The translations under genes were made by a program, and so were the position numbers. Of a DNA stretch of 64,000 nucleotides, positions 1-7,666 are shown in pieces. The first letter of the stretch is position 1. Every line of letters begins with the position of its first letter. The notes beneath the pieces were generated by a model. That model did no database searches. It was not told the DNA's origin and worked only from the letters and a program-made list of their open reading frames with translations. Origin of the DNA: a virus; IMG/VR virus record IMGVR_UViG_3300020442_000016, positions 1 to 64,000 of that record; one strand, 5' to 3'.

Positions 1-92
1 TCGTCGCTAAGGCACTTGACTGGTGTCCTGAGGAGGAGTGTGGATGTCCCGATGACTGGGACGACTTGCAACCATGTTTGAGGATCGATTAA
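1..92 (+). CDS. C-terminal end of an unidentified protein (cut by window edge)
   Basis: An open frame enters from the left edge (first full codon at 3) and stops with TAA at 90-92. The visible 29 residues are acidic and Cys-rich (ALDWCPEEECGCP, then DDWDDLQPC). The next gene starts inside the stop codon (TAATG), the coupling seen throughout this region, which supports a real gene. The four cysteines might bind metal or form disulfides, but too little is visible to name a family. Confidence 0.5.
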   Translation, partial: VAKALDWCPEEECGCPDDWDDLQPCLRID

Positions 93-322
93 TGCCTACT
101 TACCCTGTAATAAATAAAAAAACTGGAGAGAAAAAGACTCTCTCCATGACCATGAAAGAATACTGTGATTGGAAGGATGAAAATCCTGATTGGGATAAAG
201 ACTGGATGGAGGGTGTCGCTGGCACTACCTATGGTCAACCCAAACAATCTGATGGATTCAAAGAGGTGATGCAAAAAATCCAAGCAAAACACCCTGGTGG
301 TAACCTTAGTCGCTATACCTGA
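92..322 (+). CDS. Small conserved cyanophage protein, FmdB-like ends
   Basis: 76 residues beginning MPTYPVINKKTGEKK. An upstream in-frame ATG at 74 exists, but I chose 92 because it forms a TAATG junction with the preceding stop and gives the MPTY start typical of FmdB-type zinc-ribbon phage proteins. The Cys pairs of a true zinc ribbon are missing; only one Cys is present. The C-terminus (residues 52-71, FKEVMQKIQAKHPGGNL) resembles the tail of that family. It lies 6 nt upstream of phoH. Function is unknown; a regulatory or DNA-binding role would be guesswork. Confidence 0.65.
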   Translation: MPTYPVINKKTGEKKTLSMTMKEYCDWKDENPDWDKDWMEGVAGTTYGQPKQSDGFKEVMQKIQAKHPGGNLSRYT

Positions 323-328
323 TAACCT

Positions 329-1075
329 ATGCCTCGTAAGAAGTCTCCCGTCCCGTTTGGTATGAGTAATAAGCAAATGAAGAGACGTAAACCGATTAAT
401 TTAGATCACCTGAAAACTATTCAGCCTCTAACTGATCATCAACAAGAAGTTTTTGATTGTTATGCTGAGGGCAAACACCTTATTCTTCATGGTGCTGCTG
501 GCACAGGTAAAACATTCATCAGTCTTTACCTAGCACTACAACAGGTGCTAGATCCACAGTCACCATACGACAAAGTTTATATGGTGAGGTCTCTTGTGCC
601 AACACGAGAGATTGGTTTCCTGCCTGGTGATCATGAGGATAAGAGTAACCTTTACCAGATTCCTTATAAGAATATGGTCAGGTTTATGTTTGAGATGCCA
701 GATGATAATTCTTTTGAGAATCTGTATGCAAATCTCAGGACTCAAGAGACTATCTCTTTCTGGTCTACATCATTCCTTCGTGGCACCACACTTGACAACT
801 GTGTTATTATTGTGGATGAGTTTAGTAACCTTAACTTCCACGAGTTGGATTCAATCATCACTCGTGTCGGACAGGATTCTAGAATCATTTTCTCAGGTGA
901 CTACGCACAGTCAGACCTAGTTAAAAAGCATGAAAAGAGTGGAGTCCTTGACTTCCTCAAGATCGCCCAAGCAATGGAGTCATTCTGTTGCATTGAGTTT
1001 GGCATCGATGACATTGTGAGGTCTGGTCTGGTCAAAGAATACCTAATTGCAAAACACAATCTTGGATATGTTTAA
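329..1075 (+). CDS. phoH: PhoH-like P-loop ATPase
   Basis: 248 residues with a Walker A motif GAAGTGKT (K61) and a Walker B motif VIIVDEF (D163-E164), the layout of the PhoH single-domain ATPase (RecD-like fold). The sensor-like segment SRIIFSGDYAQSD follows at about residue 186. PhoH is an extremely common cyanophage auxiliary gene, named after the host phosphate regulon, but its biochemical role in phage is unsettled; RNA/ATP metabolism is the usual suggestion. It ends TAATG, overlapping the downstream nuclease start, so the two are probably translated together. I saw no Pho box upstream, since the intergenic gap is only 6 nt. Confidence 0.92.
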   Translation: MPRKKSPVPFGMSNKQMKRRKPINLDHLKTIQPLTDHQQEVFDCYAEGKHLILHGAAGTGKTFISLYLALQQVLDPQSPYDKVYMVRSLVPTREIGFLPGDHEDKSNLYQIPYKNMVRFMFEMPDDNSFENLYANLRTQETISFWSTSFLRGTTLDNCVIIVDEFSNLNFHELDSIITRVGQDSRIIFSGDYAQSDLVKKHEKSGVLDFLKIAQAMESFCCIEFGIDDIVRSGLVKEYLIAKHNLGYV

Positions 1076-1749
1076 TGATGTTTACACATGTTGGTCCTGC
1101 TAAACCACTCGGTGAGTTGGAGAGCAGGACTCTACCCTATGGACGTTTCTATAAGATAGACGACGGTTGGTTGCCTAGTGTGACTACCGTCGTTTCTCAT
1201 AATACAAAGGCAGGTATCCTTGCATGGGAGAAGAGAGTAGGTTATACTGAAGCGGAGCGTGTGCGTCGTGCAGCATCTTGGCGTGGCACAAAGTATCATG
1301 GTATCGTGGAGGACTACCTTAACAATGAATTGGAAAAAGTTGAAGAAAGCGAGGGTCTTCCCGCTTACCTTTTCAGGTCTGCTCGTGAGACTCTTAATCG
1401 TATTTCTAACATACATGCTCTTGAAGCCCCTCTTTATAGTGCTAAGTTGGGGATTGCTGGTCGGGTTGATTGCATTGCTGAGTTTGATAATTCTCTAGCG
1501 ATCATTGACTTTAAGACTACAAAGAATCTCAAGAAGGAAGAGCACCTAGAGAAATTCTTTGTGCAGGAGGCAGCATATGCCTACATGTATTACGAGATGA
1601 CTGGTGTTGAAGTTGACAAACTCGTCACACTATCTGTGGCAGAGGATGGACAGGTGCAGGTCGTTGAGAAGCATGACAAGGTGCCCTACATTAATACTCT
1701 TATCGATTGGATCGAAGAGTATCGTTACTATGTGAATAATACAAAATGA
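1075..1749 (+). CDS. PD-(D/E)XK exonuclease (MGME1/RecB-like)
   Basis: 224 residues. The nuclease core is visible as an HG-V-E motif (YHGIVEDYL, near residue 80), then GRVDCIAEF with D132, then IIDFKTT with D145 and K147. This is the order expected for Cas4/RecB/MGME1-type PD-(D/E)XK nucleases. Such enzymes process single-stranded DNA ends. The position next to gp33-like, UvsY and gp32 fits a role in recombination-dependent replication or degradation of host DNA. Two adjacent ATGs (1075 and 1078) are possible starts; 1075 overlaps the phoH stop. The 3' end overlaps the next gene by 4 nt (ATGA). Confidence 0.8.
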   Translation: MMFTHVGPAKPLGELESRTLPYGRFYKIDDGWLPSVTTVVSHNTKAGILAWEKRVGYTEAERVRRAASWRGTKYHGIVEDYLNNELEKVEESEGLPAYLFRSARETLNRISNIHALEAPLYSAKLGIAGRVDCIAEFDNSLAIIDFKTTKNLKKEEHLEKFFVQEAAYAYMYYEMTGVEVDKLVTLSVAEDGQVQVVEKHDKVPYINTLIDWIEEYRYYVNNTK

Positions 1750-2375
1750 AAGATACATTCTTAGGCATTCCATTTTATAGATTCTATTTTCCTGGTGACA
1801 TCAAGGGAGTAGAAGAAGCATGTAAGACTCTTAACTATCGTCCTAATGGATCTAATATGATCTGGGATGGAGTGATCGAGAATGGTTATGGTGGTAGCGA
1901 TTTACATAGACATCCACATCCTGAGTTGATTAATCTGTTTGTATGGATTGATCAATGCTTGGATGAAGTTGCCAAAGATATGGGCATGGATAACAGACTC
2001 AAGATTAACTCAGCATGGTCTCATCTAAATAGACCAGGGCAATTCTTTTACGACCATACACATGCTAACTGTTTTGTTAGCAGTAACTACTATGTGAGTG
2101 GTCTTGAGCAAGATAAAACCAAATGGTTTTGGCCTAATCCTTACTTCGATAAGACAAACATCTGGCCTTGGGGTGAGTGGGAAGAGGATAAGTTTTTCCT
2201 CACTCATGAAGAGTCCACTGAACCAGGCAAGTATGTTGTCTTTCCTCCAATGATTAGGCATCGAGCAGCGCCAAACAGTGCTGCTTATGATAGAATTACT
2301 ATTGCAGCAAATGCATTTCCAGATGGATACATCAATTCTTCTGGCGTATCCCATCTAGACATCAAGGTTCTGTAA
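1746..2375 (+). CDS. Putative 2OG-Fe(II) oxygenase (HxH type)
   Basis: 209 residues. An iron-site motif DHTHANC followed by a strand SSNYYVSG, then a late YVVFPPMIRHRAAPN and YDRITIAANA, match phage prolyl-hydroxylase-like proteins of the 2OG-FeII_Oxy_5 type. There the first motif reads HxH rather than HxD, the distal His is in RHRA and the 2OG-binding Arg in DRIT. Substrate unknown. It is one of nine dioxygenase-like genes in this window and the only one in the recombination cluster. It starts in an ATGA overlap with the nuclease gene and abuts the next start. Confidence 0.7.
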   Translation: MKDTFLGIPFYRFYFPGDIKGVEEACKTLNYRPNGSNMIWDGVIENGYGGSDLHRHPHPELINLFVWIDQCLDEVAKDMGMDNRLKINSAWSHLNRPGQFFYDHTHANCFVSSNYYVSGLEQDKTKWFWPNPYFDKTNIWPWGEWEEDKFFLTHEESTEPGKYVVFPPMIRHRAAPNSAAYDRITIAANAFPDGYINSSGVSHLDIKVL

Positions 2376-2621
2376 ATGAAAGAAATTGAAGAGAAGTTTA
2401 TGACACAAGGCAAATTCACCTCACTGGTTGAGCACCTAGTGAAAGAAAGTGATGGTCTTATCAATTATATTGAAGCAGTTACATCCATCTGTGAAGAGTA
2501 TGAGATTGAGGTTGAAACTGTTAACAAACTAATCTCTCGACCCCTGAAAGATAAGATCAAGTGGGATGCCCAACAACTTAATTACATTAAACGCACGAGT
2601 AGAGGAGTCCTTAACCTATGA
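2376..2621 (+). CDS. 33: gp33-like late transcription co-activator
   Basis: 81 residues, acidic at the N-terminus and helical, containing TQGKFTSLVEHLVKESDGL and a basic C-terminus ending YIKRTSRGVLNL. This matches my memory of the small gp33 proteins of T4-like cyanophages. In T4, gp33 bridges RNA polymerase (flap) and the sliding clamp during late transcription, and its gene also lies near gene 32. It starts directly after the preceding stop and overlaps uvsY by 4 nt. The assignment rests on pattern recall and synteny, so moderate confidence. Confidence 0.6.
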   Translation: MKEIEEKFMTQGKFTSLVEHLVKESDGLINYIEAVTSICEEYEIEVETVNKLISRPLKDKIKWDAQQLNYIKRTSRGVLNL

Positions 2622-2989
2622 GTGAGGAATCATTTTTCAAATCAGATGTCGTAGTCGAAGAGTTACAAGACATTCAAAAAACTTATACAGATCTGTTGAA
2701 AATGTCAGCAGGTCTCGCTGAATTCTCTCCCAAGGAGAGACTGGATCACATCGAGAAGACCCTAGAGTTGATTGCGAAACAGAAAGTATTCTATGCTCGC
2801 CTCGCACTAGCGTCACATGGTATCGAACCTGGCGATGAGAGTGAGGAAGTTGGTTTCCTTAAGTCTCGCATCGACCACATGTCAGAGGTCTATAGCGGCG
2901 GTCACAGTTTGCTCACAATTCTGGATCAGATGGAGCAGAAACTACAGACATGGCGTTATAACATCAAGAAGGACCTTGACAACGACTAA
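2618..2989 (+). CDS. uvsY: UvsY recombination mediator
   Basis: 123 residues (T4 UvsY is 137). A highly charged, all-helical protein with motifs SPKERLDHIEKTLELIAKQK and KLQTWRYNIKKDL, typical of cyanophage UvsY. UvsY loads the UvsX recombinase onto gp32-coated single-stranded DNA. The order uvsY then gene 32 fits this partnership. It starts with an ATGA overlap. Its stop TAA is the first half of a TAAATA late-promoter box that probably serves gene 32. Confidence 0.85.
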   Translation: MSEESFFKSDVVVEELQDIQKTYTDLLKMSAGLAEFSPKERLDHIEKTLELIAKQKVFYARLALASHGIEPGDESEEVGFLKSRIDHMSEVYSGGHSLLTILDQMEQKLQTWRYNIKKDLDND

Positions 2990-2992
2990 ATA
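2987..2992 (+). promoter_or_regulatory. Late-promoter-like TAAATA box before gene 32
   Basis: The sequence CTAAATAATA overlaps the uvsY stop codon, 60 nt upstream of the gp32 start. It resembles the T4 late consensus TATAAATA with the first bases altered. Confidence 0.5.
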
Positions 2993-3052
2993 ATATGCCA
3001 TCATAATACGGTGGCACACACGCCAAATACAAACTACAACGGAGAAATACAA

Positions 3053-3976
3053 ATGTCCTTTTCAAGTCTTAAATCTAAGTCTGGATCGTTTTCTAAACTG
3101 ACCCAGCAGATTGAGAAGATGTCTAAACCTCAAGGTGCTGGTCCCGACGAGCGTCTTTGGAAACCAGAGGTTGACAAGTCTGGCAACGGTTATGCTGTTG
3201 TCCGTTTCCTCCCCGAGCCTGAGGGTGAAGACCTTCCTTGGGCACAAGTGTGGAGTCACGCATTCCAAGGTCCTGGTGGATGGTATATTGAAAACTCTCT
3301 CACTACTCTGGGTCAAAAAGATCCTGTTGGTGAGTTGAATCGTACGCTGTGGAATAGCGGTATTGATGCAGACAAAGAGATTGCTCGCAAACAGAAGCGT
3401 AAACTCTCTTACTACAGCAACATCTATGTTGTGAAAGATCCTCTGCATCCTGAGAATGAGGGTAAGGTTTTCCTCTATAAGTATGGTAAGAAGATCCATG
3501 ACAAGATCGTCTCTGCTATGCAACCTCAGTTTGAAGATGAAGAACCTATCAATCCTTTCGATCTGTGGAAAGGTGCAGACTTCAAGATCAAGATCCAGAC
3601 CATTGGTGGTTACTGGAATTATGACAAGTCTGAGTTTGCTTCTGCAAGCATCCTTGGATCTTATGATGATGAAAAACTTGAGGAGATCTGGAAGCAACAG
3701 TATTCTCTGAAAGAGTTTACTGATTCAAGTAACTTCAAATCTTATGAGAAACTTGAAGAGCGTCTTAACATGGTGCTCAACAAGCGCTCTCAACCAGTGC
3801 GTCAACGTGACGAGTCAGAAGAAGATCTCTTCAACTCTGATGACATTATGACACCTAACGCAGTGGTACAACCTGACCCCACACCTAGTGGATTTGGTGC
3901 TAAGATTGAAGAGTTGAATAAAGCAGACGACGGACCTGATCTAGATTACTTCGCTGCTCTAGCACAAGAAGACTAA
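3053..3976 (+). CDS. 32: gp32 single-stranded DNA-binding protein
   Basis: 307 residues (T4 gp32 is 301). The start at 3053 was chosen over an upstream GTG at 3011 because ggag lies 9 nt before it and the protein then begins MSFSSLKSKSG. The OB-fold core is clear: KRKLSYYSNIYVVKDPLHPE, GKVFLYKYGKKIHDKI and the WNYDKSEF region all align with T4 gp32. The tail is acidic (GPDLDYFAALAQED), as needed for partner binding. The whole protein contains no cysteine, so the T4 zinc site (His plus three Cys) is absent. It coats ssDNA and organises replication and recombination with UvsY. Confidence 0.92.
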   Translation: MSFSSLKSKSGSFSKLTQQIEKMSKPQGAGPDERLWKPEVDKSGNGYAVVRFLPEPEGEDLPWAQVWSHAFQGPGGWYIENSLTTLGQKDPVGELNRTLWNSGIDADKEIARKQKRKLSYYSNIYVVKDPLHPENEGKVFLYKYGKKIHDKIVSAMQPQFEDEEPINPFDLWKGADFKIKIQTIGGYWNYDKSEFASASILGSYDDEKLEEIWKQQYSLKEFTDSSNFKSYEKLEERLNMVLNKRSQPVRQRDESEEDLFNSDDIMTPNAVVQPDPTPSGFGAKIEELNKADDGPDLDYFAALAQED

Positions 3977-4332
3977 TGAAACTCCCCAACTGGCAACATA
4001 ATTCTGGCAAAGACCAGAAACGCACTTTGAAACCTCAAGCGCTGAGGCAAGCAAAGAAGCGACGCAGTGCTCTCAAAAAGAAACTGCTGTTTGGTGCTGC
4101 TGTGTTGGGGATTCTTTCTGTCCAACCTGCCAACGCACTCACTTGGAAGGAGTTTTGGGAACCATTCCAAGACGATCACCACCACTATCATTATGACTAT
4201 GGTCACCACCACTATCATCGTCCTAGACGACGTTGTGAAGTGGTAGTCCACCGTGAGATGTGGGTGCCTGGCAATTACTATAGATCAGGTTACATGAGAC
4301 GATGGTCCGAACTAGAATGGAGGCGCTGTTGA
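3976..4332 (+). CDS. Histidine-rich, probably exported or membrane-anchored protein
   Basis: 118 residues. A basic N-terminus (residues 1-36, many K/R) is followed by a hydrophobic stretch LLFGAAVLGILSV and then QPANALTW, which resembles a signal peptide with an AxA-type cleavage site near residue 55. Next is a His/Tyr cluster (residues 69-82, DDHHHYHYDYGHHHYHR), then RRRCEVVVHREMW and a second Cys at the C-terminus. This suggests metal binding in the periplasm or at a membrane. No family recognised. It begins in a TAATG overlap with gene 32 and overlaps the glutaredoxin-like gene. Confidence 0.65.
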   Translation: MKLPNWQHNSGKDQKRTLKPQALRQAKKRRSALKKKLLFGAAVLGILSVQPANALTWKEFWEPFQDDHHHYHYDYGHHHYHRPRRRCEVVVHREMWVPGNYYRSGYMRRWSELEWRRC

Positions 4333-4568
4333 CCGAAGCTATTGTCTATACGAATGGTAACCAAGAATGTGAGAGACTGCTCTCACTTCTAGAGACTACC
4401 AAAGTCAAGCGAAGAGTATACATGCTTGACAAAGATTTCACCAAGCAACAATTTCAAATGGAGTTTGGTGGTGATGCACACTATCCTCAAGTCGCTTTCG
4501 GTGTTAAACACATCGGTGGCATGAAAGATGCACTGCATTACCTCAAAGAGAAAGGACTCATCCACTGA
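4317..4568 (+). CDS. Glutaredoxin-like protein (monothiol)
   Basis: 83 residues from the ATG at 4317; an alternative ATG at 4302 adds five residues. The fold is thioredoxin/glutaredoxin: a first strand EAIVYTNGNQECERL with a single active-site Cys where classical glutaredoxins have CPYC, then HYPQVAFGVKHIGGMKDALHYL, the cis-Pro and GG motif region. Phage glutaredoxins normally serve ribonucleotide reductase; a monothiol form could instead bind Fe-S clusters. It sits at the end of the gp32 operon, followed by a probable terminator. Confidence 0.75.
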   Translation: MEALLTEAIVYTNGNQECERLLSLLETTKVKRRVYMLDKDFTKQQFQMEFGGDAHYPQVAFGVKHIGGMKDALHYLKEKGLIH

Positions 4569-4629
4569 CCCCATATATTATTTGACTTTCCGTTCACAGG
4601 AAGGTCGAAAAAAAATTCGGGGTATTTTT
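4568..4629 (+). terminator. Probable rho-independent terminator after the gp32 operon
   Basis: An outer pairing ACCCC (4568-4572) with GGGGT (4619-4623) is followed by ATTTTTT. Inside it is an 8-bp stem GACTTTCC / GGAAGGTC (4584-4591 / 4599-4606, one G-T wobble, 7-nt loop). The large inner region makes this less canonical than the terminators at 17.4 and 40.7 kb. Confidence 0.45.
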
Positions 4630-4657
4630 TGGTCCTCAGGGTTTTTGCAAATTTACT

Positions 4658-4855
4658 ATGACACACTACAAACCTTATTCGCCCGAATGGCATAGATTTA
4701 GGTATCTTAAAGAATCAATCTACAAATATCTTGATGACGGCATAGACAACGATGTTATCATGCAAGATATTCTAAATATTGTGTGTGAGCGCCAAGACGC
4801 TGCACATGCCGAGTATCATAAACTCGAAGACCTAGAATCCAAACTGCGCGTTTAA
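4658..4855 (+). CDS. Conserved cyanophage hypothetical protein
   Basis: 65 residues, beginning MTHYKPYSPEWHRFRYL. Predicted helical, with an amphipathic repeat through the second half (DILNIVCERQDAAHAEYHKL). A PYSPEW-type N-terminus occurs in small proteins of other T4-like cyanophages as I recall them. It is the first gene after the gp32-operon terminator and starts 1 nt before the next gene group. Function unknown. Confidence 0.6.
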   Translation: MTHYKPYSPEWHRFRYLKESIYKYLDDGIDNDVIMQDILNIVCERQDAAHAEYHKLEDLESKLRV

Positions 4856-4856
4856 T

Positions 4857-5174
4857 ATGCTGTCAACCGCCTACCGCCTTCGTCTTGAAGGCATTTGCCG
4901 CTGCATTGCTAATAATGAACAAGTCCCATTAGAAGATATGATCTGGGCAGAGAAATTGGCAAAACGCCATACTACTGCTCGTAACTGGTTAACAAATGCC
5001 AGACGCCTCGCCGCAAATCCAGATGTAGAGGAAGGGGGCACAGACGATTTTTTGAATAAGATGGGTTTGGGAGATCCAGATCCAACACGTCATCGCACTA
5101 CATTTGAGTCCGCTGACGATATTGAAGATTGGTTTCGACGCGATAAACCCGATGACTGGAGACAACGAGATTAG
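4857..5174 (+). CDS. Conserved cyanophage hypothetical protein
   Basis: 105 residues. A helical N-terminal half rich in Arg and Ala (RLEGICRCIANNEQ, AEKLAKRHTTARNWLTNARR) is followed by an acidic linker and a DDIEDWFRRDKPDDW tail. The Arg/Ala-rich helices could bind nucleic acid, but no helix-turn-helix is clear. It starts 1 nt after the preceding stop and overlaps the next gene by 23 nt. Confidence 0.6.
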   Translation: MLSTAYRLRLEGICRCIANNEQVPLEDMIWAEKLAKRHTTARNWLTNARRLAANPDVEEGGTDDFLNKMGLGDPDPTRHRTTFESADDIEDWFRRDKPDDWRQRD

Positions 5175-5322
5175 ACCAGTTGACTATTTGCTCCTTATTA
5201 GTGACATGGAAGGAGCTTGCACATACACAAAAAAATACGGTTGGACAGAGGATCATGAGATCCTACGAAAAATGTGCAACCGTTATTATAAGGAATATTT
5301 TAAGTTAAAGAAGAAAAGTTAA
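5152..5322 (+). CDS. Small hypothetical protein
   Basis: 56 residues from the ATG at 5152 (MTGDNEIRPVDYLLLIS). An ATG at 5104 in the same frame would overlap the previous gene more deeply. The C-terminus is basic (YYKEYFKLKKKS). Its TAA stop shares a TTAA palindrome with the stop of gene 53 on the other strand. No family recognised. Confidence 0.55.
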   Translation: MTGDNEIRPVDYLLLISDMEGACTYTKKYGWTEDHEILRKMCNRYYKEYFKLKKKS

Positions 5323-6245
5323 TATCCTCCTCCATAACCCTGACTCAGATTAGTGCCACTGGACTGACCACCACTTGACCCGTATTGGTTAGTTTCAGTG
5401 GTTGTTTCTGTTCCTGCCTGAGATGTAGTGCCTGCAACACCTGTAGTCACGGTTGTGGTGCCATCAGCAAGTGTCTGACCTTCACCAATACCGAGAGATT
5501 CGCGTGTAAACGTCCTAGACGTATATTCGCCAGTTGCAGCAAACTCGACAGATGGGATATTTCCAATATCTGTAGAATACTCGTCTTTGACTGTTTTGAA
5601 GACTTCTCTAACAGCACCTTGAGTGACTTTATCGCCATTTTCATCAACTTCGCTATTTGGAAGATATTCGCAAAGATTGAGGAATTCCTCTACAAATTCG
5701 GTTAGATATTGAGGTCTTAAAAGGTAAATATTGCGTTTATAGTCATTATCTCTAACTTCATATTCCCAGTTAGTTACTGGAAACAGTAAATCATCTTTTA
5801 GGACAGGTGTGCCGTCAGGACGATTATATGTGAAAGTCTCAGAAACAGTCATTCCTGCTTTCAGCATAACATCACCCCTAGGTGACTTAACTTCTTGAGT
5901 TTCCCAATGATGGATATCGTCGATATTTGAGTAATGAGTAGAAGCAAACTTATATAACTCATCCTCTGTCATAGGCCATTCATCGTAAACATTGATGATG
6001 TTATTACATATCAACACTACCCAGTCATACGCCATATTGCCATAAAACTTCCAAGCAGTCTGATCAGGTCTTTCATTGTTAGGGACCGTATACTGCTCAA
6101 AACCTAATACTACGTCATCTAGATTATCTCTAATCTTGATTCTACGAAAGATATTCTTCGCCAAGACATAGGGATCTACGTTATCACGTCTATAAGACGA
6201 GTTTCTAACATAGACATTAGGTAAGAATGTAAAGTAATTAGACAT
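5319..6245 (-). CDS. 53: gp53 baseplate wedge protein
   Basis: 308 residues from the start at 6245 (MSNYFTFLPNVYVRN). It overlaps the end of gene 48 by 8 nt; an upstream ATG at 6272 lies deeper in gene 48. The N-terminal half matches T4-type gp53 (DDVVLGFEQYTVPNNERPDQ, AWKFYGNMAYDWVVLICNNI, with the W-x-x-Y-G wedge motif). The C-terminal 60 residues are Thr/Gly/Ser/Gln-rich low complexity ending GYGGGY, probably flexible. gp53 joins wedges during baseplate assembly. It is on the minus strand with gene 48, whereas all neighbours are plus. Confidence 0.85.
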   Translation of the reverse strand: MSNYFTFLPNVYVRNSSYRRDNVDPYVLAKNIFRRIKIRDNLDDVVLGFEQYTVPNNERPDQTAWKFYGNMAYDWVVLICNNIINVYDEWPMTEDELYKFASTHYSNIDDIHHWETQEVKSPRGDVMLKAGMTVSETFTYNRPDGTPVLKDDLLFPVTNWEYEVRDNDYKRNIYLLRPQYLTEFVEEFLNLCEYLPNSEVDENGDKVTQGAVREVFKTVKDEYSTDIGNIPSVEFAATGEYTSRTFTRESLGIGEGQTLADGTTTVTTGVAGTTSQAGTETTTETNQYGSSGGQSSGTNLSQGYGGGY

Positions 6246-7233
6246 TAGAATCCTCGAAGAAGTCTCTGACAAGGAGACCAGTTTCTTTGAAAGTCAGTTG
6301 CATTTGATAAGCAACAGGACCAAAATCATATGTTTCGTCACCACCTGCTCTAGATTGTAGAGAAGCATAATTACCACCCTGTGCGAGATTGAGTTGCATA
6401 CCACCCAATACACACTTAACAGGGAATCTCATGATGTTTTGAAGGACTCCTCCTTTATCACCACTGTTAGGTGATACGATCTCTTCCTGCTCTCCACTTG
6501 ACTTATGTCTGACAATGCTCAAACGGAAGTAATCAGGTATAGTTAGCCACCTATTTTCACTGCCTGCTCCTGTACCATAGGCAGGTAACATTGCTTTTCT
6601 TAGTGACTGAATAATTTCATTGATAGTGACAACATCAGATGCAGTTTTAGGTGCAAGCGTAAAATTAAATGAATGTTGTCTAGGATCAACACCCTCAAAC
6701 ACCATTTCTTCGTATGGGTTGAAGATTTTCTTCTGAGTTAGTGCTGATAGACTATTAGGTGTCAGACTTGCTGATCCACCTGTAGCACTTGCAATAGTGC
6801 TGATTGCTTGAGCACCCAGAGCAAAACCTAGTTGTGGTTTCGCTGCTTTTGCCATGGATTCAACCTTTGATCCGAAGTCGTCAGAGATACCACCAGCAGC
6901 AATCATGTCTCCTGCCAAACCAACAGCACCTGATCCCACTTCTCCAAGTGCTTGCAAGTTATATCTTGCACTATAAGATTCAGCGAGTTGGTTAGGAAGA
7001 TATAGATAAATCTCTTGTTTGATAGATCCGCCAAATCCCTTATTTCTAGATCTACCGTTTCCACCTACATAATTATATGGATTATTGTCCTCACTCTGAG
7101 AATCGTATATATCGATCTTCAGATAATCGATCACCTCAGTCGGAAACTGCGCATCAGGTTTGATCGCCTGACGACTGTTTGTAGACGTAGGTCCATACGG
7201 TTTGGACTTTGGAAATACCAATATTTGGCTCAT
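6238..7233 (-). CDS. 48: gp48 baseplate tail-tube cap protein
   Basis: 331 residues (T4 gp48 is 364). N-terminal SQILVFPKSKPYGPT, a GSIKQEIYLYLPNQL segment, an Ala/Gly-rich middle and a C-terminal tube-like domain (RQHSFNFTLAPKTASDV, PDYFRLSIVRHKS, VAYQMQLTFKETGLLVRDF) are all typical of gp48. gp48 sits on the hub and starts tube polymerisation with gp54. Its start codon shares the palindrome CATG with the divergent gene 4, so there is no intergenic promoter. It is translationally linked to gene 53. Confidence 0.85.
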   Translation of the reverse strand: MSQILVFPKSKPYGPTSTNSRQAIKPDAQFPTEVIDYLKIDIYDSQSEDNNPYNYVGGNGRSRNKGFGGSIKQEIYLYLPNQLAESYSARYNLQALGEVGSGAVGLAGDMIAAGGISDDFGSKVESMAKAAKPQLGFALGAQAISTIASATGGSASLTPNSLSALTQKKIFNPYEEMVFEGVDPRQHSFNFTLAPKTASDVVTINEIIQSLRKAMLPAYGTGAGSENRWLTIPDYFRLSIVRHKSSGEQEEIVSPNSGDKGGVLQNIMRFPVKCVLGGMQLNLAQGGNYASLQSRAGGDETYDFGPVAYQMQLTFKETGLLVRDFFEDSNV

Positions 7234-7666
7234 GAGTTACTCGGGAAAGTTTAGACCTTCAAATATCTCAAAATATAAGGGTGACCCTACCAATATTATT
7301 TATAGGTCTTTGTGGGAAAGAAAATTCATGGTTTGGTGTGATAAAAATGAAAACATCCTTGAATGGGGTAGTGAAGAGATTATTATCCCCTATGTCAGCC
7401 CTGTTGATAATCGGATTCATCGCTATTATCCCGATTTCTACGTCAGAGCAAGAACCAGGCACGGAAGGATTAAGAAGTTCATTATCGAAGTTAAACCGCT
7501 CTCGCAGACTAAAATACCCAAGAAACAAAAAAGGGTAACTAAGAAATACCTCACTGAGGTTAAAACTTATGCAATAAATGATGCAAAATGGAAAGCAGCA
7601 CGAGAATATTGTGCTGATCGCCGTATGGAATTTATGATACTCACCGAAAAAGAATTAAAGGTATGA
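7232..7666 (+). CDS. 4: gp4 head completion protein
   Basis: 144 residues from the ATG at 7232; an ATG at 7202 would extend further into gene 48. Motifs TNIIYRSLWERKFMVWCD, EWGSEEIIIPYVSP and HRYYPDFYVR align with T4 gp4 (gp50/gp4). The protein has a TnsA-like endonuclease fold pattern: E in RSLWERK, D in YYPDFYV, and FIIEVKP (E-x-K). In T4 it acts in finishing the head and preparing it for tail joining. Its start is the reverse complement overlap of the gene 48 start. It overlaps the next gene by 4 nt. Confidence 0.85.
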   Translation: MSYSGKFRPSNISKYKGDPTNIIYRSLWERKFMVWCDKNENILEWGSEEIIIPYVSPVDNRIHRYYPDFYVRARTRHGRIKKFIIEVKPLSQTKIPKKQKRVTKKYLTEVKTYAINDAKWKAAREYCADRRMEFMILTEKELKV

